DNA of 64,000 bases. It comes from Apodemus sylvaticus. Lineage: Eukaryota > Chordata > Mammalia > Rodentia > Muridae. A program made the translations under genes and the position numbers. This document shows, in pieces, positions 11,550 through 24,104 of the stretch (positions are counted from its first letter, which is position 1; each line of letters begins with the position of its first letter). The notes beneath the pieces are model-generated. The model saw nothing but the letters and a program-made list of their open reading frames with translations. It made no database searches and was not told the DNA's origin. The stretch lies in assembly GCF_947179515.1 (NCBI RefSeq), contig NC_067472.1, positions 165,122,761 through 165,186,760 of the forward strand. The letters run 5' to 3'.

Positions 11550-12984
11550 AGTGTAGAGGCTGGAGGTGTTGATTCTGCAGCAGTGAGTCTACACTATCTG
11601 CAACTCATGACCACGAGAACAATAGCAGTGAGAAATTCAGTGGCAGCAGCCCCAGTCATAACAGGTCTGTGGCAACCCCAGCTGGAAATGGCATTCACAC
11701 CCAGCAGTCAGGGGTGAGCTCAGGAAAGGGCAGCCCAGTCCAACAGTTAAATCCTTCCAGCTCCTCATAGACCTATGCTACAAAGTGTTTCATAGCCCGG
11801 AATGGCGTCCTCCTCGGGAGGGAAAGTCTGTGCAAATATAGCTTTCAAAATGCACAGTTGTCAGTTAGTAAGGGAGGAAAAAAAAAGTCAAGGGATAGTG
11901 ACTAAATTGTTCACAATTTTTACCTCAGAGGTAGGATGACGGGGGATTTAATTATCTTTCTCCTTTGTTTATACAACTGTGTTTTTCTGTGATAAATATA
12001 TCAGGGCTTTGCAACAAAAGCAGAGGGTTGGGAAGGGGGAGTACAGGGTCATATGTATGATTACGTGTTTATTGGCAGGCATGACTAAGAAAAAAATACC
12101 CAGTAGCACCCATGTGGGCTTCCAGGGTTCCAGCAAGGCATCAACAGCTCCATTCCCGTTGTTTGCTGACCCCTGGGCACTTCACATTCATTCCTCCAAA
12201 GGTCACATTAACCAGCCCCAACCATCCTCTTAATAATCACTTTAAATGACACCAACACATTCGCCTCTCAAGATGGGAAGTGCCATTCGTTCTTGGGGGC
12301 CAGAGGTTCCTTTTTAAAATGTTAGCTCAATTATTTGTGATTTGCAGATGTGTCGGTGGCCAACAGATCCATGGTTTTGGACTTGAGCCAGGGGGTTCAA
12401 AACACCCTTTGCCTCCCAGGTGAATGTCTGAGGCAGCAGCCGGTGCCTAAGTCAAGACTGAAGAGGGTGCAGGGGTGCAGCCTGCCACCCTGTCCCAGTT
12501 TAATGCCTGCCTTTCCATCATGCTTGCACTAAGGTCCAGACCCCATGTGGCTTCTTCATTCTACAGTAGAAAGGGGCCAAGGACAACTATTTACATGTTA
12601 CAAAGCCAGGCAGGGATAAGGCTATGACAGTAAACTGAAGATGAACAGAGACAACCAGGTACTAATTTGCATGGACTGACAAAGGAAGAACAAAGGTACC
12701 AGGCAGTCAGAGCCAAGCTCTGCTCTGTCTGTGGGAGGCACTTAAGCCACCAGAAACAACACTGGTCTTGAGTTAGGAATGCGCTTAAGAAACTGAAAGT
12801 AGCAAGTGACATAAAACTACCCAGGTGGACGCAGGGTGGCAAGACCTGGAGACTGGGAGGGACATCTTCCATATCAGGGATGATCCCTTACATCCTGCCT
12901 GGCTCAGGGTACCAGTCGGTCACCACCCCTAGCCCGAGAGGGAGCAAGCCACTGAAACCTTGGCCTGTTGACCAGCAAGGTCCA

Positions 12985-13150
12985 GTGGGTTAAGAACTTG
13001 TTCTTTGAAGCCAGACTTCCTTGTGAGTCCCTGATAGTGAGTCAGCTAGCTTGCCCAGAAGCCCAGGGACTTGCCAACTGGATCCTTCTGTAGGAGAGGG
13101 ATGGACGGTAGCATCTGCCACTTTCCAAGGTATAAATAAAATCCTAGCAC
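12985..13150 (+). repeat. MIR SINE fragment
   Basis: The order (ggttaagaacttgttctttg) then (gagtccctgatagtgagtca) and (ataaataaaatcctagca) follows the MIR consensus. Diverged. Confidence 0.5.
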
Positions 13151-13504
13151 TGGACTTGATTTCAGCAAGCAACATAACGTCACAGGACATGGAGTTGGGG
13201 ACACAAGCCCACAGTGGGTTCTTAGGAGCTGGAACCAGCCAGCACACTGTCACCCCGATTTCTTCCATCTTTGTGTTTAATCATCTCACAGGGTGCCCGG
13301 CGAGGCTCAGATAGGCTGTACACACATACAAGCGCTTCGCTTGGTGTGCAGTGTTTTGGTTAGTGCTCCGGAACTGAAAGCTACAGATCTCACCTGAGAG
13401 GGCAGCAGGCGTATCTGGCTAGTTCTTATATAAGAATCATTCTCCAGGAAGAGAAAGCAAAGGGTCTGGGAGGAGGTTAGGGGCCCGTCCGTACTCATCT
13501 CTAC

Positions 13505-13580
13505 CTCCCTGTGTGATTTCAGGCAAGTTGCTTTCCTTCTCTGGGCCTCAGTGACTTTCTTTGAGGCGAAGGATAGACCC
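13505..13580 (+). repeat. MIR SINE core fragment
   Basis: The phrase (tgtgatttcaggcaagttgc) then (ctctgggcctcagtgacttt) is the MIR core. Confidence 0.6.
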
Positions 13581-14021
13581 TTCTTGATGGGACCTTCTGA
13601 AACTTCCTGCTGTGGGGAAATGTTCTGGAAGCAGCATCAAGAGTGGCTGAGGGGTGCCAAGGCAGTGCGCCAGGGGGTAGAGCTGCCTAGAAATCACCTT
13701 ATCAAAGCCAAACTGACAGAGGTGGTCAGTGTGTCAGAGTATGGGACAGCAAACTTCCCGGCAAAGGTGGAGGCCTGCGAGGACACATGGTATAGGCAGG
13801 GGTGAGAGGAGGAGGGCTTGTCCTCTGGAGGAGGCCTGGGATTAAGTTTCTCAGAGAATGTCTCTGATAAACATTTCAGGAAGGCTACCCTGCCAAACCT
13901 TGCACACACAGAGAGAACAGGATCCAGACAGGAGATATCAATAAAACCTTGGACAGGACGGACATTCCATAAGCAAGGAGAGGGAAGGGAAGGTGAAAAG
14001 GATCAGGAGGGGAGCAAGGCA

Positions 14022-14190
14022 GCTGCGGAGATGGCACAGCCATTAAGAGTGCGAGCTGCTCTTACAATGGACTGGAGTTTGCTTCCCAGAACCCATGCCA
14101 GCCGTGTAGCTCACAACCACATACAGAACACCAGCTTCAGCTAACCCAACACCCTCCAAACTCTGTAGGCACCTGCACACATATGTACAT
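14022..14190 (+). mobile_element. B2/B3-type SINE
   Basis: The head is (gcggagatggcacagccatt) with (gcttcccagaacccatgcc) and (gtgtagctcacaaccacata). It runs into a CA repeat grown at its tail. Confidence 0.7.
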
Positions 14191-14199
14191 GCACACACA

Positions 14200-14230
<31 letters not shown>

Positions 14231-14297
14231 TCACATACACACACACCATTTTTTTAAATCTTTTTTTTTTTCTTTTCTTTTTTTTTTTTTTTTTTTG
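14190..14297 (+). repeat. (CA)n followed by a T-rich tract
   Basis: CA units with TA interruptions to about 14245, then a T-rich run (14249-14296) with a few C residues. Confidence 0.9.
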
Positions 14298-16668
14298 GCT
14301 GAAGGGAGCCAGGAACTCCTGAGAGTTTTTTTTGAAGGCAAAAAAATGAGGGCTAGCCAGAGGAGCGCTGCCTAAGCCTACCATGAAGCAAATGGGTCAG
14401 AATAACGAAAGGCTATGCCCCACCCCCACCTCAGCTAAAGTAAGTTTTAAAACAGATCCTCTAGGTCCAGGATAATCCTCATTCAACTAAGAAAGGGACA
14501 AAAGAGAAATCAAGTCAGGCTCAACTCAGTGGCGTTGAAATGTGAATTCACAAAGCTGAAATCTGTGTGCTTCTCACTTCATTGCACCCCCTTTGAATCA
14601 TGGGAGATTTTTCATTTTTAAGAATGAAGACCAAAGGGCTAGCTGGCCTTGAGATCATGAGGCCTTCATCAGGGGCCAAGCCTGTGACTTGGCCAAGCCC
14701 TCAAGTCCCAGACAGAAGGAGTCCAGTCCACAAATGACAAACAGGGCTGGAAGACCCAATGGGCTTTGCAATGGCCTTGAGTTCTTCTCTTGGGGAACAA
14801 ATATGGAGTCTGCATGATCCTAAAAATTGCTCCTAGCAGCCCTCAAGGCTTGGAACTGGGTGTTCCTTTCCAGGAAATAGCTTTTTGACTGAGCACTCAC
14901 AAATCTTGGCTCCAACATCTTAAAGTCAGACATTGCCCCCATGAGGTGCTTTAATTCTTACACCTTGCTGTGCATGGAGAGCGGGTGTAAGGCAGCTGAT
15001 CGCATCCTGCCCTGAGCTCGGTGCTGACAGGTGGGCTTAGTCACTGCCTGCCTCCAGACTCCTGGTCATCCAGCCCAGGGTGGAAAGAGTCAAGCTCAAG
15101 CCCCCGCAGCCAGCTTAGCTAGCGACTTAAATCGGTGAGGACGGAGCAGAACGACATGCCCTCACCCGCTTCTCATACCGTGGTCTTCCCAGTTCTATGC
15201 CTGGTACCCGTTTCTGGCCTGGGAAGTCAAGGCTATGTTGACTAACTGTGCATGTAGAAGAGAATCACCGATAGCCCCTGAACACGTTAGAAAACAAACT
15301 GAGAAACGAATCCATGCCTGCCAAATGTACAGTGCGATGCCGCTTCTAAAAAAGGAGCCTGCTTGAAATGCAAGAGCATCTCACAGCACTGCTTAAATAA
15401 TCCGTGGGTGGAAACTGCTGGAAGCCTTCTGCCTGGCTGGGGAAGGACGCTCGCTCTCTGAGACACTGCAGAGCTGCACCGGGCCGTCAGTTACAGACGT
15501 GTAGATGGGGCCAGCTGCTGGCCATCGCCACCCATGCATGTCCTTGATCAAGGTCACTCCCATCCTTGGGCTGCAGAATCATGGTCTGTAAATCGTTCTT
15601 ACCCTCCCCCACAGTCTACAACTCCTTCATGGTGTGCTGAGTCCTGAGACACTTCTAGTGGAAAAAGACCCCCCCCCCAAAAAAAAAAGGTGCTTGGCTT
15701 CTTCATGAGTTTGAATACTCCAGTACATAACAGAGCTTCCCACGATGCATCAACTAAGCATTGCATCAATGTAAATACCCACATATGGATCAACTACTGT
15801 AACACTATATTCAACAGGATCTCATGCAGACACGATTGAGGTAAAGAATATTATGGCTTTACCTTTCCCTGAAGAAGTCACAAAACCTATCATTAGATCC
15901 ACAGATAAAGACACCCAGAAAGGTTACAGAGTAGAAATTACATAGGGAGGACTCAGATCCAGCCCAGTCTGTGACAATCCTAGTGTCCCAATCCATTTCC
16001 TTTCCCTCTTTGGATTTCAAGAACTGGAGGCAGTGGTGTGTGTGTGTGCGTGCGAATCAGACATGTTGCAAATCACTCTGACATGCAGATAATTTGGTAC
16101 ACCCCTCCATCTCCTGGACATGAAGCCCCCAAGGCCTGAGAACATCTATAGGGTCTGTAAAAGAAGTTGGGGGAACCAAATGGGACTCGGGGCAATCTCT
16201 CAGAAGTTAATGCCATTCTGAGCCTTGTTGTTCGGCTGGTCAGTCCAACCTGCAGAACAGAGTTGCTGCCCCATCACAGCCTTCCCACTGAACATGGCGG
16301 AGGTGGCCCCAAGCCAGCGCAGCCTACAAGCGCTACACTCAATGCTCTCAGGCTCAGGTTTCCTGCGCTGCACACCATCTCCCTGCCACCCCTTGAGCAG
16401 AGACCAGGGAGCAGTGTGCACAGTCCCTGCCAGACAAGTCTTCCGGGCCTTAGCACGTCTTCACCTGGCAGGGAGGTTTCTGTTCCAAGTGGAGCCAGTA
16501 ACAGGATAAGGAGTAGGGTAGGCTTTTCCCGGAAAAGAATTAACTGATTAGGGTAGCAGTAAATGAGCAATCTAACCCAACTCCACAAATTTATAGTATT
16601 AAAAAAAAGTCACTGTCTAGAGATATCAGGGAAGAACAGATGAGGCTAGTCAAGAGCAAAGACCATAT

Positions 16669-16724
16669 GCCTCCGCCCACCTGCCTCCGCCCACCTGCCT
16701 CCGCCCACCTGCCTCCGCCCACCT
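16669..16724 (+). repeat. 14-bp minisatellite, four perfect copies, each with a GC box and an E-box
   Basis: The unit GCCTCCGCCCACCT is repeated four times without a mismatch and is followed by a partial copy. Each unit contains CCGCCC (Sp/KLF/EGR-type) and, across the junction, CACCTG (E-box). Confidence 0.95.
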
Positions 16725-16904
16725 GTTCACCTCTCCTGCCTCCTGTCTCCAGCAAGGGCTGCTGGGACATTAGCTGCTAAGCAGTCATTCACAGCTTATG
16801 TTCTGGGTCCCTCCCCTCTTGCTGTCTGAGGATCAGGCTTCAGTCAGTTCTTTCTGACTGCCTTCTGTCCTGCGTGAGGGCCATCCCTAGTCCTAGACGG
16901 TGTC

Positions 16905-17095
16905 ACGTTTGGGTTTGTGACCTCACCCAACTGACTCAGCGTCACTGAGCCTCTGGCTTTTCATCTCTCAGCTGGATGTAATTATGCCTCACTCCCCCGC
17001 CCCCCCCCCCCCCAATGACTACTGGGAGGTAAAATAACAAGAGATGAAAAGGCACAGGGGATATATTAAGCATTCAATAAAACATAGACAAACAC
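16905..17095 (+). repeat. MIR SINE interrupted by a poly-C run
   Basis: The MIR phrases (tgggtttgtgacctcaccc), (ctgagcctctggcttttcat) and (aagcattcaataaaacatag) are in order. About 17 C residues at 16993-17012 interrupt them. Confidence 0.55.
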
Positions 17096-17136
17096 AGTCA
17101 TTGTATTTGTTTTTTAAAAGAAATAAGGGGTGTGTG

Positions 17137-17320
17137 TGCTGAAGAGATGGCTCAGTGGTTAAGAGCACTGACTGTTCTTCTGAAGGTCCTGAGTTCAAAT
17201 CCCAGCAACCACATGGTAGCTTACAACCATCCGTAATGAGATCTGACGCTCTCTTCTGGTGCATCTGAAGACAGCTACAGTGTACTTACATATAATAAAT
17301 AAATCTTAAAAAAATACTTT
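17137..17320 (+). mobile_element. B2 SINE (near full length)
   Basis: Well preserved: (gagatggctcagtggttaag), (ctgagttcaaatcccagcaa), (gcatctgaagacagctacag) and the A/T-rich tail (ataataaataaatctt). Confidence 0.92.
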
Positions 17321-17387
17321 TTTTAAAAAAACGGACTGCACCACCACCCCTTTGCTGGGAACTATTTTTAAGCTGACATACATACAC

Positions 17388-17391
17388 CCAT

Positions 17392-17442
<51 letters not shown>

Positions 17443-17455
17443 CATACATACATAG
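17388..17455 (+). repeat. (CATA)n(CA)n(TA)n compound microsatellite
   Basis: CATA units, about ten CA units, TA units, then CATA again. Confidence 0.9.
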
Positions 17456-17481
17456 CTTATATGCTGTTAAAGTTTGTCAGA

Positions 17482-17597
17482 GCTGGAGGTGCAACTCAAA
17501 GGTAGAGATGGGCTGAGCATGCACCAGGCAGAGTTCATGCCTCAGCACACGAAGGAACTAAAAAAAGAAGGAAAAAAAAAAGAAAGAAAGAAGGGAC
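17482..17597 (+). mobile_element. ID-type SINE with A/G-rich tail
   Basis: The BC1-like head (gagctggaggtgcaactcaa, aggcagagttcatgcctcag) is followed by an A-rich tail with G interruptions. Confidence 0.6.
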
Positions 17598-17599
17598 AA

Positions 17600-17842
17600 G
17601 GTTGGAGATGACACAGCCCATAAAGACCTTGCATGAGGACCTGAGTTCGGATCCCCAGCCAGGCATTGTGGCAGTTTCTGCATCTGCAGTACCCGCGTTT
17701 GGGAGGTGACCACAAGAGGACCTCTGGGGATGGCTGGCCAGTCAGCCTAGCCACGTGAGTGGACACCGGGTTCAGTGAGAGGCCTTGTATCAAAGAACAA
17801 AGCAGCAGAGTACTAGAGGAGGCTCCCATGCCAAGCCCCGGC
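17600..17842 (+). mobile_element. B4 / ID-B1-type SINE
   Basis: The head (ggttggagatgacacagccc, ctgagttcggatccccagcc) is followed by a B1-like body (cgcgtttgggaggtgacca) and (ggttcagtgagaggccttgt). Confidence 0.65.
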
Positions 17843-17912
17843 CTCCACTGTACACACTCCACTGTACACACTCCACTGTACACACTCCACTGTACACACT
17901 CCACTGTATACA
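17843..17912 (+). repeat. 14-bp minisatellite, five copies
   Basis: The unit CTCCACTGTACACA is repeated four times perfectly plus a fifth copy with one change (TATACA). The sequence is unrelated to the 14-bp array at 16669. Confidence 0.95.
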
Positions 17913-18786
17913 CGGCACGTGCCTGCACACTCTCCCTCCCTTACTCAATCACACAAGTACACACAAAATGGAAAGGACAACAGGAAAGCTTAGCTCTAAG
18001 GAACTTAACCCTGCGGCTTCCGGGAACCAGGACACAGATTTGGAAGCATCCTCAAGAGTGGACATTGCTGAACACAGGGAACAGGCCACAAGGTGTAGAA
18101 AAGAGCCAGTCTCCCACAAAGGAAGTGGAGGAGGTAGAAGAGCCAGACTGCAGAACTCAGAGAACACATAAGCACGAAAGAAACCCAGCTGGACACAGCT
18201 CCTTCCACGGCCTTACAGAACTGGAGAGGTTCACGTCAGTCAACACACCCCGAACATAAAAAGTGCAGTGAAGAAGTAATTAATGCCCAGCTACAGAATT
18301 CTGAATATCTAGTGACACTCTACCTCCATCAAAATAAGGTTCCAAGCATCATGTGGCAATCAGTTTTACTCTAGTTTAAATACACACAGGCACGCAAACT
18401 GAAGCCTGTTGCTTTGGTGAGATGCAGTAGCCATGGCTCCCACTGGCTTCCGTAAGTCACCCAAGAATGGTGATAATTGTGCACTGTCAGATGGTGGCGC
18501 TGCGAGTGCATTGCCTTCTAAGAAGTTACTCACTGGGCAGGATGAGCAGGACACAGAGAGAAAGGGAGAGAGGAGAGAGAGGGCCAAGGGAAGGGAATCC
18601 CATTCACCTCACAGGTGGAATAGGAATCCCTCCATTCTAGCCACGGGGAGTGTTGTTGTGTGTTGTATACATTTCTATTAATAAATTGCCTGTTGAAAGA
18701 GGCAATAGCTGACACAGTGGGGAGGGGGAAACAAATGGCTCTGTTCATTCTATACCTGTGCTGTAACTCTTTTAAAGTCAATTTTC

Positions 18787-18990
18787 TGAGGGCTGGAGAG
18801 ATGGCTCTGTGGTTAAGAGCCTTGCTCTCTTACAGAGGACCTTGATGTGGCTCCTAGCACTCAAACCAGGCAGCTTATAACTTCCTCTAATCCAATTCTA
18901 GAGGACCTGATACCCTCTTCTGACCTCAGCAGGCACCTACACACCCGTGGTGCACATACATGCACCCAGCATATCCATACAAAATTTAAG
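18787..18990 (+). mobile_element. B3 SINE
   Basis: The head (gggctggagagatggctctg) with (attctagaggacctgatacc) and (ctcagcaggcacctacacac) matches B3 over nearly its full length. Confidence 0.85.
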
Positions 18991-19362
18991 TTGTGAATGA
19001 AAATAAAACAAACTGTTTGAAAATGTTAGCTTTTGAATTAAAACTACTGATACTGAGGGTGGAACCCGGGGAGATGAGGCTGTATTAGAAGATCTGAGTT
19101 CTCTCCCTCAGCCTTCTGCTCTAACTTACTGTGTCCAAACAGATCCAACATGAGTGTGTCAGAAAGACATACCCTGCAAGTGTTTATGTTTTGTCCAGGG
19201 AGATGAAAGGAGCTAACAGCCAACCCCAGGAGAGGGCTTCTCATCTCCTCTACTCAGTGAAGGCCTGGGATTTACCTCTATCAGGACTTCCCCTCCCTGG
19301 AAACTCCTTCGCTATTAAGACTGCACAAAGGCAGGCCCTGGAGGCAGACGTTTGGGATTAAA

Positions 19363-19363
19363 A

Positions 19364-19447
<84 letters not shown>
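19363..19447 (+). repeat. (CA)n(GA)n compound microsatellite
   Basis: About 18 CA units run directly into about 24 GA units with no interruption. Confidence 0.95.
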
Positions 19448-19453
<6 letters not shown>

Positions 19454-20395
19454 GTGTACGACTCACTCACCTTATCTATCTGTGATGTCATTTACTGATT
19501 CCCCTTCCACGGCTAAGCCTTGTGAGCAGTGGGCTGATCTCTGTGAATACCTCCAGACAGGCTTCCAACATGCAGGCCAGCAGACACACAGTGAAAACCA
19601 ACATCACCTGCAGCCAGTGGCTGGGCAGGAGCAATTCCTGGCAAGGCTTCCCAGTCCCCGTGATCTAAGCTCAGCATCAGGCCTTGAGGATGCGGTGACC
19701 TGGCTCGCCTGAAGTCAGCTGTGACTTGTGGGGCAGGTGGATTCTCTAGACTCCTGGGGAAGCACCTGTCTGGACAGCTGCTGCAGGAGTGTGGCTCTAA
19801 GAAGTGTGGCCACTGCTACACGCTGGTCCTTTGCCCACCAACAAGGCTGGCACTGCATGTCCAGCTCCCAATACTATGGCTTTCCTGGGTAGGGGTAGGG
19901 GGCATGCCTCCCTCTTGTTCAGAGCCAGAATTTGGTCCTTCAAAGAAACCCTGACACAATTCCTAGAAATGATGGTTTCAGGCACAGCACAGTCTCTACT
20001 TACAATGCCCCTTAATGAGCAAGCTAGAGGGACCGGGGGAAGCCTCTAGTGCCTGGCTTTCCTAAAGACAAGCCTTGCTGGGCTTGGGTGGTGGGGGACC
20101 TCCGGAATGGACCCTGACTCTCATTACCAGAAGCACTGACTTCATTTACTTCAGCAGCTCTGATGGGCATCGTCTCTCTACCAGAGTTATCTTCTGCAGC
20201 CAAGCCCTCGCAAAGTCCTTTGAAAGTGCTTCATGTGGAGAGCTGCTTCATACAGACACCCCGTTACTTATCTAATATTAAAAATTGTGTAGAGCTGTTG
20301 AAGCAAGATCACCTGACTCTGCTCAAAGCAGTTTTCTGCTGAACCTTGTTTTCCCCTGGTCTCATTCCCCGACCCCTTCATTCTCTGGACCTAGT

Positions 20396-20466
20396 ACTGA
20401 GGATGCACCCGATGGCCCCACACGTGCTAAGCAAGCACCCTACCTCTGAGCTATGCCTCCAGCCCT
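20396..20466 (-). mobile_element. ID-type SINE fragment
   Basis: Reverse complement of the ID head: (acgtgctaagcaagcaccct) and (ctctgagctatgcctccagc). Confidence 0.7.
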
Positions 20467-20591
20467 CGGATCCCTGTTTTGCCCTTTAACTGTGAGACAG
20501 TCTAACTGGATTTTCAGTTCCCAGCATTCTGAAATCCAAGCTTTAACGGCTTTCATGCCAGAAGGCTCCATGCATGTGTTTCTGGAAGCGC

Positions 20592-20608
20592 CCACCAGGT
20601 GGCGATAG
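20592..20608 (+). promoter_or_regulatory. Strong CTCF-like motif
   Basis: CCACCAGGTGGCGATAG matches the classical CTCF core (CCACCAGGGGGCGCTA) with two differences and lies outside any SINE I can see, close to an ID fragment. Binding is inferred. Confidence 0.6.
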
Positions 20609-20721
20609 CAGCCACAGCATTCCAGGACAGCTGCCAAAGGCAACTGGAGGGCAAGCCTGTCTGCCTGTCTGCCTTCTCATCCGGTTCTGCATTTCAGAGA
20701 TGTTTGCTGCTGTGTCTCTTC

Positions 20722-20835
20722 TCTCTTTTAAGAGACAGGACATCACTGTAGCTCAGGCTGTCCTGGAACTTTCTGTGTAGCCCAGGATAGCCTCCAGTTC
20801 CTAATTGTCCCATCTCAGTCTCCTGAGTGTGAGGA
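20722..20835 (-). mobile_element. Old B1 / B1F-type SINE fragment
   Basis: Reverse-oriented: (gagacaggacatcactgtag), (ggctgtcctggaactttctg), (tctcagtctcctgagtgtg). Confidence 0.65.
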
Positions 20836-21651
20836 AGTCCCCCTAGATCCCTCTCAAGCTGCAGCTTCTAGTCTAGGTGGGGATTGCTCGGGACACAGGC
20901 AGGGTCAGCTAGCTTCTACAATACTTTCCTGTCTGGGCAGCGGTACCAAAAGTATCTGTTCCTGTTACCTAGAGATGGGCAGGCCTAAGGGTTGGCCAGG
21001 CTATGGAAGAGGGGGCCAGCTGTATTAGTAATATCCCTGGAATGCACCAGGCAGAGTCAGGAGCCATGAGATTGCCTGGCAATCATGTGATTGCCAGGTC
21101 ACATGGGGCCACAGGGCTCCTAGATGTCCTTGTGGACAGCCTCAGCCACATCCCGGTTGTCCCAAAGCTGGGAAACGACCGTGGTGAAATTACTTCTGTC
21201 ACCAAGGAGGTCCTTTACTGTGAAGTAGCTAGGTCCTGTGTTAAGTACCTCCTTCAGCTCTTGCAATGAGCTTAAATGCTATCAACATCCTATCCTATAG
21301 ATAAGGCATGATCCAATGATGATGGGGCTGAGAGGAGGTTGCCAAGGTTCCTGATGGAGGAAGACCTGCCTTCTGTAGTTGAGGTCCAAACTCCAGTCTT
21401 CAGAAGACTTTCAACAGTGTTCGAAGGGCAAAGGGCATGGGTGGGGAAGAAATATGGGGAGGATGGATTAGGAAGTAAGGGTGTCAAAGGTATCAGGAAA
21501 GGATTCACTCCAGGAGCTGGTCCAAGTTTTAGCCTTTTGTTTCAACCCATACGCTAAAGCCTATCATTAGACCCCAAAACAGAGCAGCGCAGGGGCCTCA
21601 TCATGGCTTCCAAAGCAGTAATGGTGGTGGTAGTGGGGCTTCCTAGTGTTG

Positions 21652-21725
21652 TTTCCTAGCTGTGTGACCTGGAGCACCTAAGTCTTTCAAAGTCCTCTCA
21701 CCATTTGGGAGTGAGTAATGAAGAG
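21652..21725 (+). repeat. MIR SINE core fragment
   Basis: (cctagctgtgtgacctggag) then a degenerate (ctcaccatttgggagtgag) matches the MIR core. Confidence 0.5.
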
Positions 21726-23499
21726 GGCCCTTAGCCTCCACTCTTACCTCCACAGAACCTGAGCTAGCAAGTCGCAGGGTGGCCCTGGGCTTTGGCAAAC
21801 AGCCAACAAGACCAGGGGAAGCCTAGCAGAGATTTCAATCATCTGAGCAGTAGAAGCACTTTCCTGTTGTCTCTGCTGAAGAGCTAAAAGCTCTTCAGAG
21901 AACAGCCACAGGCTGGTTCGTCCACGGACTTCCAGGATAGGAGCCGAGCGCTCTCCTCATGGGTCCCCTCAAGGCTGCCCTAGCAAGCCAGTCCCTCTGT
22001 CACCCTGAGTCTGGGACTAGGACCCAGGTTTGGGGAATCTATGCTAGGCTGTGGTTGCCACTGCCTTGCCTTCGAAGCGCTCCCCCAAGTTCCCAGTCAG
22101 GAAAAGCCATCATCCGCTTCTGGTCTCCATATTACCCGGGAAACGGAGCAGATGGAGTTATCTTTCATCTCCCGCATCTGGTGCCCACATTTAAGATCCA
22201 CATCTAAAGAACCTGAAAACCCAGCCCAGACAAAGATGCTGCGCTCTGGATAGACCCTCAGACGAATGCCGGGGCCTCTGCCTGGGCTGGGCAGTGACAC
22301 AGAGCGCAGAAAGCCCACTATACAGAGAGAGCAGAGAGAGACGGAGAGTAGCAGCACGTCCCCAGAGCAGCTGAGGGAGGAACTGATCTCTCTGAGACTC
22401 TGTGGCAGTGGTTCCTTCCAGGAAGAGGTCTCTCCCAAAAGAGAAGCTTCCAGATACACAGAGTTTTGTGTTCAGAGCACCCACATTTTTATTTAAGCCT
22501 TCTGACCTATGAAGCTCTATATTAGACATTCCTACCCACCCAGAACCACGAGTACACCAAACACAACTGCCCACATCATCACCTAAATTGCTCCCTGGTT
22601 GCTAGGGCAGTGTCCCGCAGTGGGTACCTAGACCTTGAATGTCGGATTGCTGCTGGCTCCACAGTCTGACATGGCTTGAGCTGTCAGAGTGCCAACTTAT
22701 CTTCGTTCTTCTGATCAGCTACTTTCCATCCGTTTTGGTTTCAGAAATTGGATAAGAATTAGCTAATAGGCCTCGTGTTTGGTGCCGCTATGCCAATCAG
22801 GGTTCTCGCTAAGCGCTTCCCACTCGAGGTTGTGCTGAGCCCTCTGCAGCATCAGTAGGGTCGTTTTTTTAGACATGGAAATGACTCACCGCACGAGGGC
22901 CATCTAAGGAGCAAGATGGTTCTCACACCTAGTTCTTCTTATCCCAAAGCCTATAACTTCCATCACTAGCTCTCACCACTTCCCACTGGGTTCACGGCTT
23001 GGGCGCTTTCCGGTGGTCAGGCCCTTGCTCTCTCTTCTTGTCATAGCAAGGTGCCAACACCTGACTGTCTCACCACATTGGACAAGCCGTGACTCATCCT
23101 GGCAGTAAAGCACAGGCTGGAGGCAAACGGCATCAAGACCAGCGTTTGAAAGTGGCCAGCCGACAGGGAGACACCAGAACCTCTTTCCTACCCGGACTCC
23201 ATACAACAAAGAAAGCATACTCAGGGAAAGCCCGCTACAAACAAATGTGAGAGAGGTGGGTGCTACATAGATGGCCTGGGCGTGGTCATGGGGCACGTGG
23301 GCCAGCGCTTTTGTATGCTTTTCCCTCAGTTCAGTACTCGTGTGTCCTTGGTCCAATTCACTGCCTCAGGACACAAGAGCCAGGGGGATTTCATCGGTGC
23401 CCCAGGACTCACCTCTGCACCTCCCTCTGTGATCTTCTCTTCCTGTTACCTGCTCTAGCACTGGACCAAGTACCCAGAGGTGTTTAATATTTAATACCC

Positions 23500-23605
23500 A
23501 TTCTCTCTGTCTCTCTGTCTCTGTTTCTCCATCTTCCCCTCCCTCTCTCTCCCCTCTCTGTCTCTCTTCCTTCTTGCTCTCTCCCTCACCCTCCCTTTCT
23601 TCCAT
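23500..23605 (+). repeat. Polypyrimidine (TCTC/CCCT) low-complexity tract
   Basis: About 100 bp of almost only C and T with TCTG, TCTC and CCCT units. Open frames across it are compositional. Confidence 0.9.
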
Positions 23606-24104
23606 GTTCTCTTCGGTCCTTAAAACCAGTCTTCCACATACCTTCCTTGAAGCTTGCTTTCTTTCTCTTCCCTGAATCTGGGATGCACCCGTACTTGTAT
23701 CTCTGACCCGGAGATGCAGAATCTGCTCTTTTTGGATACTCTCTCTATGTCCACTCCCTCCAGGTGTCAGCCAGTGCTCCGAAAACCTTCAGGACATGCC
23801 CGTGCTACTGTCCTGGCCCCATGGCCAAGTGATCCAAAAGGCCAAGAGGGTGGCCTTCCCTGCTTAGTTCAGTAGCTTCTTCATGGTATGGTGAGCTTGG
23901 CCACCAAAATGGTTTAAGCATACTGATGTTTGGCAAGAATCTTTATATAGATAGGGAGTGCCTCAAAAGCATTTACCAGGTGCCCTCTCCACCCTGGGGC
24001 AGGGATTCTCCCTAAAGAAGAGTCTAACAAATTTGTTTCCTATGGCACCTGAGGTAGCTGTGGTCAGCATTTGTAATGGAATAGCTTGGCATCTGCTGGT
24101 ATCC

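Noticed and set aside
17137..17220. tRNA-like heads of B2/B4/ID elements
   Set aside because: These carry polymerase III box sequences derived from tRNA but do not form complete tRNA genes.
16669..17912. CRISPR-like repeats
   Set aside because: The 14-bp units are directly adjacent with no spacers; they are minisatellites in a mammalian genome.
22097..22574. Two overlapping 120-127 residue minus-strand frames in unique DNA
   Set aside because: No known family, ordinary composition and no supporting splice or conservation signal by eye. Kept only as unannotated intron.
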